Source: Streptomyces calvus
Lineage (GTDB): Bacteria; Actinomycetota; Actinomycetes; Streptomycetales; Streptomycetaceae
NCBI RefSeq assembly: GCF_006782915.1
Contig: NZ_VCNP01000056.1
Coordinates: 1 to 64,000 of the forward strand
DNA: 64,000 nucleotides
Reading direction: 5' to 3'
Part shown: one piece after another, positions 19,087 to 25,092 of the stretch
Layout of the letters: every line of letters begins with the position of its first letter
Position numbering within the stretch: position 1 is the stretch's first letter
Position numbers and translations under genes: made by a program
The notes under the pieces: model-generated
The model's input: only the letters and a program-made list of their open reading frames with translations
Told to the model about the DNA's origin: nothing
Databases searched by the model: none

Positions 19087-19274
19087 CAGGGCCCGTCGTT
19101 CGGACCATGTCGGCGTCGCGGGGCGTGGCACGCACATCTGCCGCGTTGTCGTCGGTTGTTGACGCCCCGCGTCGCCGCCCTCCTCCGCCTTGCAGCTGCA
19201 CGCACCACGCCCCGCTCGGGTGGGTTAGGAGGCACGGTGTCTCCCAGCCGACCTGATCCGAACGACAGACCCTA
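19087..19274 (-). mobile_element. 188-bp MITE-like palindromic element, copy 1
   Basis: Same 188-bp sequence as copy 2 at 59406-59593, in the opposite orientation, roughly 85-90% identical by eye. The right end ATCCGAACGACAGACCCTA is intact; the left end CAGGGCCCGTCGTTCGGA has drifted. Inside is a long inverted repeat built on GCGGGGCGTGG and CCACGCCCCGC. It sits between convergent genes, and the CTA at 19272-19274 is the stop codon of the DUF1844 gene. The strong symmetry could also serve as a bidirectional terminator. Confidence 0.8.
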
Positions 19275-19649
19275 ACCGTAGATCGGGCCCGTGTACTTCT
19301 CGCCCGGGCCCTGGCCCGGCTCGTCCGGGACGAGCGAGGCCTCGCGGAACGCCAGCTGCAGCGACTTCAGGCCGTCCCGCAGCGGCGCCGCGTGGAAGGA
19401 GCTGATCTCGGTCGCGGACGCGTCCAGCAGACCGGCCAGCGCGTGCACCAGCTTGCGCGCCTCGTCCAGGTCCTTGAAGGTGTCGCCCTCCTCGGTCAGA
19501 CCGAGCTTCACGGCGGCGGCGCTCATCAGGTTGACGGCGACCGTGACGATCACCTCGACGGCCGGGACCTCGGCGATGTCGCGGGCCATGGCGTCGAAGT
19601 CGGGGTTGCCGGGGGTCTCGGGGGTGTCCGAGGGGGAGGTCTCACTCAT
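19272..19649 (-). CDS. DUF1844 family protein
   Basis: A 125-residue acidic protein with the DUF1844 signature (VNLMSAAAVKLGLTEE and DLDEARKLVHALAGLL). It is conserved just upstream of infC in Streptomyces, function unknown. The ATG at 19649 follows TATCGT by 7 nt and no usable ribosome site, so the message may be leaderless. Its TAG stop is formed by the edge of the adjacent MITE-like element. Confidence 0.82.
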   Translation of the reverse strand: MSETSPSDTPETPGNPDFDAMARDIAEVPAVEVIVTVAVNLMSAAAVKLGLTEEGDTFKDLDEARKLVHALAGLLDASATEISSFHAAPLRDGLKSLQLAFREASLVPDEPGQGPGEKYTGPIYG

Positions 19650-19656
19650 GCTCCAC

Positions 19657-19662
19657 ACGATA
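19657..19662 (-). promoter_or_regulatory. Minus-10 box for DUF1844 gene
   Basis: On the minus strand TATCGT precedes the ATG at 19649 by 7 nt, consistent with a leaderless transcript. Confidence 0.35.
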
Positions 19663-19707
19663 GGGGCAGGCGGACGGCGCATGGACGGCAGGAGGCGGGA
19701 GACCGTC

Positions 19708-19739
19708 GGTTAGCGCACCTTCCCGGGAGCTGCTAACCT
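19708..19739 (+). promoter_or_regulatory. Candidate infC promoter with inverted repeat
   Basis: TTAGCG (19710-19715) and TAACCT (19734-19739) are separated by 18 bp. The two elements are embedded in a perfect 7-bp inverted repeat, GGTTAGC (19708-19714) and GCTAACC (19732-19738). The repeat could bind a regulator or be incidental. Confidence 0.4.
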
Positions 19740-19886
19740 TGTGTAACGACCGGTCGGACCCGTATGCCTCGTGGTGCACGAGCCCGACCCACAAGTGGAG
19801 GCTTCGAACTCCCACCTGGCCGCCCTCAGGGCGGCGGGTCACCGGTCAGGCGGCCCCGTCTCCGACGGCGATCCGCCCGAAATCGT

Positions 19887-19957
19887 GCCCCGCGGTCACC
19901 GCGGCGGCGCTCCGGTAGTTCGAGGAGCCCCGCCTGTGATCGTCCGGGGCATTTTTT
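19887..19957 (+). terminator. Attenuator-like hairpin in the infC leader
   Basis: GCCCCG (19927-19932) pairs with CGGGGC (19945-19950), followed by six T (19952-19957): an intrinsic terminator 86 bp before the infC start, inside its leader. A second GCCCCG at 19887-19892 could pair with the same 3' arm and so act as an antiterminator. The pattern suggests transcription attenuation of infC-rpmI-rplT. Confidence 0.55.
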
Positions 19958-20042
19958 CTGCTTCGGCGCGGTTAGGTCTAACGAACACAGACGTTACGCG
20001 GCTGTCCGCCAGACCGTCGCGTGGTGCTACCGAGGAGGATCC

Positions 20043-20687
20043 ATCAGCGCCGAGCCCCGCATCAACGACCGGATTCGCGTTCCCGAGGTGCGACTTGTCG
20101 GTCCCAGTGGCGAGCAGGTCGGCATCGTGCCGCTCGCGAAGGCACTGGAGCTTGCCCAGGAGTACGACCTCGACCTCGTCGAGGTAGCGGCGAACGCCCG
20201 TCCGCCCGTGTGCAAGCTCATGGACTACGGGAAGTTCAAGTACGAGTCGGCCATGAAGGCCCGTGAGGCGCGCAAGAACCAGGCGCACACGGTCATCAAG
20301 GAGATGAAGCTCCGGCCGAAGATCGACCCGCACGACTACGACACCAAGAAGGGTCACGTCGTCCGGTTCCTCAAGCAGGGCGACAAGGTCAAGATCACGA
20401 TCATGTTCCGTGGTCGCGAGCAGTCCCGGCCGGAGCTCGGCTACCGACTGCTGCAGCGGCTCGCGGAGGACGTCCAGGAGCTCGGGTTCGTCGAGTCGAA
20501 CCCCAAGCAGGACGGCCGCAACATGATCATGGTCCTCGGTCCGCACAAGAAGAAGACCGAGGCGATGGCCGAGGCCCGCCAGGCACAGGAAGCCCGCAAG
20601 GCGTCCGCGAAGGCCAACCCCGGCCGCTCGCAGAACCCCGCGGACACCGACGCCGAGGCGCCCGCCGAGGAGCCTGCCGAGGCGTGA
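20043..20687 (+). CDS. infC: Translation initiation factor IF-3
   Basis: A 214-residue IF-3 that binds the 30S subunit, checks start codons and blocks early 50S joining. The N domain (RINDRIRVPEVRLVG) and C domain (KIDPHDYDTKKGHVVRFL) are complete, followed by an acidic Ala-rich tail. No ATG or GTG lies at the expected position; the start is ATC at 20043, with AGGAGG 4 nt upstream. Non-AUG starts (AUU in E. coli) let IF-3 repress its own translation, so the same control is likely here. It heads infC-rpmI-rplT. Confidence 0.95.
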   Translation: MSAEPRINDRIRVPEVRLVGPSGEQVGIVPLAKALELAQEYDLDLVEVAANARPPVCKLMDYGKFKYESAMKAREARKNQAHTVIKEMKLRPKIDPHDYDTKKGHVVRFLKQGDKVKITIMFRGREQSRPELGYRLLQRLAEDVQELGFVESNPKQDGRNMIMVLGPHKKKTEAMAEARQAQEARKASAKANPGRSQNPADTDAEAPAEEPAEA

Positions 20688-20731
20688 CTCCCCGGGGCGC
20701 GAGCCCCAGGAAGCAACCGAAACAAGTACGA

Positions 20732-20770
20732 CGCTCCACCGTGCCCGGTCCACGACCGGGCATCGGAGCG
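20732..20770 (+). promoter_or_regulatory. Two-part hairpin in the rpmI leader
   Basis: CGCTCC and TGCCCGGT (20732-20749) pair with ACCGGGCA and GGAGCG (20755-20770), giving a stem with a small internal loop 25 bp before rpmI. It has no T-run. Ribosomal protein L20 represses this operon in other bacteria by binding leader RNA; this may be the equivalent. Confidence 0.45.
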
Positions 20771-20795
20771 CCACCGACGAGGAGAGAACGGCGCT

Positions 20796-20990
20796 ATGCC
20801 GAAGAACAAGTCGCACAGCGGTGCCAGCAAGCGCTTCAAGGTCACCGGCTCCGGCAAGGTGCTCCGTGAGCGCGCCGGCAAGCGCCACCTGCTCGAGCAC
20901 AAGTCGTCCCGCGTGACGCGTCGCCTCACCGGCAACGCCGAGATGGCCCCGGGCGACGCCGCGAAGATCAAGAAGCTTCTCGGCAAGTGA
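20796..20990 (+). CDS. rpmI: 50S ribosomal protein bL35
   Basis: A 64-residue basic protein, full length for bL35 (MPKNKSHSGASKRFKVTGSG start and KIKKLLGK end). Part of the large subunit, between infC and rplT as in most bacteria. The ATG follows GAGGAGAGA. Confidence 0.97.
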   Translation: MPKNKSHSGASKRFKVTGSGKVLRERAGKRHLLEHKSSRVTRRLTGNAEMAPGDAAKIKKLLGK

Positions 20991-21043
20991 CGCCCCGGCG
21001 CGCGAGCGCCGTACGCACGTCAGACCGGGACCCAATCGAATTC

Positions 21044-21069
21044 GGGCCGTGTGGGTACAACCACGGCCC
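21044..21069 (+). promoter_or_regulatory. Hairpin in the rplT leader
   Basis: GGGCCGTG (21044-21051) pairs with CACGGCCC (21062-21069) around a 10-nt loop, ending 19 bp before the rplT start. It may be a protein-binding or processing site. Confidence 0.4.
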
Positions 21070-21088
21070 CGCTACAAGGAGTTAACAA

Positions 21089-21472
21089 GTGGCACGCGTC
21101 AAGCGGGCAGTCAACGCCCACAAGAAGCGCCGGGCGATCCTCGAGCAGGCCTCCGGCTACCGCGGTCAGCGTTCGCGCCTGTACCGCAAGGCCAAGGAGC
21201 AGGTCACCCACTCGCTGGTCTACAACTACAACGACCGCAAGAAGCGCAAGGGTGACTTCCGCCAGCTGTGGATCCAGCGCATCAACGCCGCTGCCCGCGC
21301 CAACGGCATCACGTACAACCGCTTCATCCAGGGTCTGAAGGCCGCGAACGTCGAGGTCGACCGCAAGATCCTGGCCGAGCTGGCCGTCAACGACGCCACC
21401 GCCTTCGCGGCGCTCGTCGAGGTCGCCCAGAAGGCGCTCCCGGCGGACGTGAACGCGCCCAAGGCCGCGTGA
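21089..21472 (+). CDS. rplT: 50S ribosomal protein bL20
   Basis: A 127-residue bL20, needed early in 50S assembly. Conserved segments are GYRGQRSRLYRKAKEQV and LWIQRINAAARANG. The GTG at 21089 follows AAGGAG. bL20 is the usual autogenous repressor of infC-rpmI-rplT, and hairpins precede both rpmI and this gene. Confidence 0.97.
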   Translation: MARVKRAVNAHKKRRAILEQASGYRGQRSRLYRKAKEQVTHSLVYNYNDRKKRKGDFRQLWIQRINAAARANGITYNRFIQGLKAANVEVDRKILAELAVNDATAFAALVEVAQKALPADVNAPKAA

Positions 21473-21503
21473 CGCCGCGTCGGCGCTGAGCCGACGTGAC
21501 CGA

Positions 21504-21540
21504 AGGACCCGCAGGCTTCACGGCTTGCGGGTCCTGTTGT
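21504..21540 (+). terminator. Intrinsic terminator after rplT
   Basis: AGGACCCGCA (21504-21513) pairs with TGCGGGTCCT (21526-21535), followed by the T-rich GTTGTTG. It closes the infC-rpmI-rplT operon. Confidence 0.85.
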
Positions 21541-21724
21541 TGCGCCCGCCGCCCGCAGCCCGCTGCCCGCCGCCCGCCGCCCGCCGTGCGGCATCCCTCC
21601 GGGTGAGCCGCAGTCCCGTCGCCCGGACGTCCCGCGCCCCGCGCCCCGCGCGCGGCCCCCGGGCATGCCGCGGACCGTTCGTCCGGGACGGCCGCGTGTT
21701 CGAGATCTCCAGAAGGTGAAGAAG

Positions 21725-22585
21725 ATGCCCTCCGTCGGCCCCGAGCTGATCTCCCCCCGTTCCCCCCGTGTCGCCGCCGCGCGACGGCTCGGCAAGCGGA
21801 ACTTCCGGGGAAAGGAGCGGCTGTTCCTCGCCGAGGGGCCCCAGGCCGTGCGGGAGGCCGCCGCGCACCGCGCCGGTGACAGCGCCACGCTCGTCGAGCT
21901 GTTCACCACCCCCGAGGCCGCCGAGCGGTACGCCGACATCATCGGCGCCGCCCGGGACGCCGGCGCCCGCGTCCACCTCGCCGCCGAACAGGTCGTCGCC
22001 GACATCTCCACCACCGTCACCCCGCAAGGACTCGTCGGGGTGTGCCGGTTCCTCGACACGCCGTTCGAGCGGATCCTCGCCGGCCGGCCCCGTCTCGTCG
22101 CGGTCCTCGCGCACGTACGCGACCCCGGCAACGCCGGCACCGTACTGCGGTGCGCCGACGCCGCCGGAGCCGACGCCGTCGTCCTCACCGACGCCTCCGT
22201 CGACCTGTACAACCCCAAGGCCGTACGCGCCTCCGTCGGCTCGCTCTTCCACCTGCCCGTCGCCGTCGGCGTCCCCGTCGAACAGGCCGTGGCGGGCCTG
22301 CGGGACGCCGGCGTACGGCTGCTCGCCGCGGACGGCGCCGGCGACCGCGACCTCGACGACGAACTCGACAAGGGCACCATGGGCGGACCGACCGCCTGGG
22401 TCTTCGGCAACGAGGCCTGGGGCCTGCCCGAGGAGACCCGCGCACTCACCGACGCCGTCGTCCGCGTCCCCATCCACGGGAAGGCGGAGAGCCTGAACCT
22501 CGCCACCGCCGCCGCCGTATGTCTCTACGCGTCGGCACGCGCACAGCGCGCCGCCGGAGGGTGTCGCTCCGTCAGCGGGAACTAG
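21725..22585 (+). CDS. SpoU-family 23S rRNA/tRNA 2'-O-methyltransferase
   Basis: A 286-residue TrmH/RlmB-type SPOUT methyltransferase with an N-terminal substrate-binding domain. The three SpoU motifs are present: HVRDPGNAGTVLRCADAAG near residue 125, VFGNEAWGLP near 222, and VPIHGKAESLNLATAAAV near 245. It transfers methyl from SAM to a ribose 2'-OH. It lies between rplT and pheST as in other Streptomyces. The ATG at 21725 follows GAAGGTG. Its TAG stop is embedded in a 17-bp palindrome. Confidence 0.9.
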   Translation: MPSVGPELISPRSPRVAAARRLGKRNFRGKERLFLAEGPQAVREAAAHRAGDSATLVELFTTPEAAERYADIIGAARDAGARVHLAAEQVVADISTTVTPQGLVGVCRFLDTPFERILAGRPRLVAVLAHVRDPGNAGTVLRCADAAGADAVVLTDASVDLYNPKAVRASVGSLFHLPVAVGVPVEQAVAGLRDAGVRLLAADGAGDRDLDDELDKGTMGGPTAWVFGNEAWGLPEETRALTDAVVRVPIHGKAESLNLATAAAVCLYASARAQRAAGGCRSVSGN

Positions 22586-22602
22586 GCCGGGCCTAGTAGG
22601 GT
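22581..22602. promoter_or_regulatory. CTAG-containing palindrome and minus-10-like box
   Basis: ACTAGGCC and GGCCTAGT flank a central G, a perfect 17-bp palindrome covering the methyltransferase stop. TAGGGT overlaps its right edge (22597-22602) and could be a promoter element for the kinase gene 86 bp downstream. Confidence 0.35.
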
Positions 22603-22687
22603 GACCAGCCCGGGGAACCTCCCCCGAGCTCTCGCTGGGCACGAGCACGGGGCGCCCCGCGGAGGTTGCGAGAGGTGGAGTACGGGC

Positions 22688-23824
22688 ATGAGCGTCGGCA
22701 CGAGCAGCGCACCGGGAGCACAGCGGGTGACGCGCCCACCCGCGCCCCGGCCCGGTGATCTCGCCGACCTCGGCATCGACCCCGACCAGCTGCCCGACGG
22801 ACTCGTCGTCGCCGACGAACACGGACGGGTGATCTGCTTCAACGCGGCGGCCGCCCGCATCACCGCCGTCCCCGCCGAGCAGGCCCTCGGCCGCCCCCTG
22901 GAGACGGCCCTTCCGTTAGAGGACCTGGAGGGCCGCCGCTGGTGGCAGCTCACCGACCCCTACGGCGGCCTCGCCATCCGGGTCCGCCAGCCCGAACGCA
23001 ACCTGCTCCTCCCCGGCGGCCGCGAGGTCCTCGTCTCCGCGCGCTACGTCCGCACCCGCCCCACCGGCCCCGTCCGCCGGGTCGTCGTCACCCTGCGCGA
23101 CACCGAGGCCCGGCGCCGCACCGAGCGCAGCCACGCCGAACTGATCGCCACCGTCGCCCACGAACTGCGCTCCCCGCTCACCTCCGTCAAGGGCTTCACC
23201 GCCACCCTGCTCGCCAAGTGGGAACGGTTCACCGACGACCAGAAACGCCTGATGCTGGAGACCGTCGACGCCGACGCCGACCGCGTCACCCGGCTCATCG
23301 CCGAGCTGCTCGACATATCCCGCATCGACTCCGGACGCCTGGAGGTGCGCCGCCAGCCCGTCGACATCGGCGCCGCCGTCGGACGGCACATCCAGGCCTA
23401 CGTCGCCGCCGGCCAGCCCGCCGACCGGTTCCTGCTCCGGCTCGCCCAGCCGCTGCCCGACCTGTGGGCCGACCCGGACAAGATCGACCAGGTGCTCAGC
23501 AACCTCATCGAAAATGCCGTGCGCCACGGCGAGGGAACCGTCACCATCGACATCACGGCCACGGCGTCGCCCCGCGAAGGGGAGGACACCGGAACGTCGG
23601 TCACCGTGAGCGACGAAGGGCCCGGCATCCCGGAGGAGTCCATGAACCGCGTCTTCACCCGCTTCTGGCGGGGCAGCAAGCGCGGCGGCACGGGCCTGGG
23701 GCTGTACATCGTCAAGGGCATCGTCGAGGCCCACGGCGGCACCATCACGGTCGGACGCGCCCCCGGCGGCGGCGCCGAGTTCCGATTTACGTTGCCCGTG
23801 GCGGCACCGGCGTATCTCACCTGA
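22688..23824 (+). CDS. Soluble PAS-domain sensor histidine kinase
   Basis: A 378-residue kinase with no membrane helix. It has a PAS domain at about residues 30-140 (LPDGLVVADEHGRVICFNAA), the H-box with phospho-acceptor His158 in VAHELRSPLTS, N-box NLIENAVRHG, and ATP-lid motifs DEGPGIPEE and GTGLGLYIVKG. No response regulator gene is adjacent, so its partner is elsewhere. Codon 77 is TTA (22916-22918), rare in Streptomyces and read by the developmentally controlled bldA tRNA, so expression may be stage-dependent. The ATG follows a GAGGTGGAG purine tract. Confidence 0.9.
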   Translation: MSVGTSSAPGAQRVTRPPAPRPGDLADLGIDPDQLPDGLVVADEHGRVICFNAAAARITAVPAEQALGRPLETALPLEDLEGRRWWQLTDPYGGLAIRVRQPERNLLLPGGREVLVSARYVRTRPTGPVRRVVVTLRDTEARRRTERSHAELIATVAHELRSPLTSVKGFTATLLAKWERFTDDQKRLMLETVDADADRVTRLIAELLDISRIDSGRLEVRRQPVDIGAAVGRHIQAYVAAGQPADRFLLRLAQPLPDLWADPDKIDQVLSNLIENAVRHGEGTVTIDITATASPREGEDTGTSVTVSDEGPGIPEESMNRVFTRFWRGSKRGGTGLGLYIVKGIVEAHGGTITVGRAPGGGAEFRFTLPVAAPAYLT

Positions 23825-23970
23825 GACGTCCCAGGGCCCCACGGGCGCGTTCGCGTTCCCTCGCCCCGTTAGACTCGGCCTTTGGCACCTTTGCGTCCCA
23901 AGAACCGTGACGAGCCGTCCACGAGTCGGTACGGGGACCTTCAGCCAGCCAATCGGAAGCACGGGAAGAG

Positions 23971-25092
23971 ATGTCGGCACCGAATAAGTCGTACGACCCT
24001 GTCGAGGTCGAGGCGTTGAAACCGGAAGAGATCGAGCGCATGCGGGACGAGGCGCTCGCCGCCTTCGCCGCCGCGGACTCCCTCGACGCGCTCCACGAGG
24101 CCAAGGTCGCCCACACCGGCCCCGCCTCCCCGCTGGCGCTCGCCAACCGCGAGATCGGCGCCCTGCCGCCGCACGCCAAGGCCGAGGCCGGCAAGCGGGT
24201 GGGCCAGGCGCGGGGTGCCGTGAACAAGGGCCTCGCCGCCCGCCAGGCCGAACTGGAGGCCGAGCGCGACGCGCGCGTCCTGGTCGAGGAGGCCGTGGAC
24301 GTCACCCTGCCCTACGACCGTGTCCCGGCCGGCGCCCGCCACCCGCTCACCACGCTGTCGGAGCGCATCGAGGACATCTTCGTGGCCATGGGCTACGAGG
24401 TCGCCGAGGGCCCCGAGGCCGAGGCCGAGTGGTTCAACTTCGACGCCCTCAACATCGGCCCGGACCACCCGGCCCGCGGCGAGGCCGACACCTTCTTCGT
24501 GGCCGGACCCGAGGGCGGCACCGAGTCCGGCGTCGTGCTGCGCACCCACACCTCGCCCGTGCAGATCCGCTCCGCGCTCGGCCGTGAGCTGCCGGTCTAC
24601 GTGATCTGCCCGGGCCGCGTGTACCGCACCGACGAGCTGGACGCGACCCACACGCCGGTCTTCCACCAGGTCGAGCTGCTCGCCATCGACGAGGGCCTGA
24701 CCATGGCCGACCTCAAGGGCACCCTGGACCACATGGTGCAGTCGCTGTTCGGCGAGGGCATGAAGACCCGGCTCCGGCCGAACTTCTTCCCCTTCACCGA
24801 GCCGAGCGCCGAGATGGACATGCTCTGCTACGTCTGCAAGGGCGCGTCCGTCGGCAACCCCGACCGGCCCTGCCGCACCTGCTCCAGCGAGGGCTGGATC
24901 GAGCTGGGCGGCTGCGGCATGGTCAACCCGCGGGTGCTCACCGCCTGCGGCGTCGACCCGGAGAAGTACAGCGGATTCGCCTTCGGGTTCGGCATCGAGC
25001 GGATGCTGATGTTCCGCCACAACGTCGAAGACATGCGAGACATGGTCGAGGGTGACGTCCGGTTCACCCGGCCGTTCGGGATGGAGATCTGA
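23971..25092 (+). CDS. pheS: Phenylalanyl-tRNA synthetase alpha subunit
   Basis: A 373-residue class II catalytic subunit that charges tRNA-Phe as an alpha2-beta2 tetramer. It has the N-terminal coiled arm, then motif 2 (LLRTHTSPVQIRSALG, minus its first residue) and motif 3 (GFGIERMLMFRH). The stop codon overlaps the pheT start (TGATG), giving coupled equal synthesis. I see no T-box leader in the 146-bp upstream gap. Confidence 0.96.
   Translation: MSAPNKSYDPVEVEALKPEEIERMRDEALAAFAAADSLDALHEAKVAHTGPASPLALANREIGALPPHAKAEAGKRVGQARGAVNKGLAARQAELEAERDARVLVEEAVDVTLPYDRVPAGARHPLTTLSERIEDIFVAMGYEVAEGPEAEAEWFNFDALNIGPDHPARGEADTFFVAGPEGGTESGVVLRTHTSPVQIRSALGRELPVYVICPGRVYRTDELDATHTPVFHQVELLAIDEGLTMADLKGTLDHMVQSLFGEGMKTRLRPNFFPFTEPSAEMDMLCYVCKGASVGNPDRPCRTCSSEGWIELGGCGMVNPRVLTACGVDPEKYSGFAFGFGIERMLMFRHNVEDMRDMVEGDVRFTRPFGMEI

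Noticed and set aside
18893..19201. Open frame through MITE copy 1 encoding QLQGGGGRRRGAS, similar to a frame in copy 2
   Set aside because: Similarity follows from DNA identity between the copies; the frames have no shared start or ribosome site and run into neighbouring genes.
23825..23970. T-box riboswitch before pheS
   Set aside because: The 146-bp gap has no T-box core, specifier stem or terminator, only a possible promoter box TAGACT.
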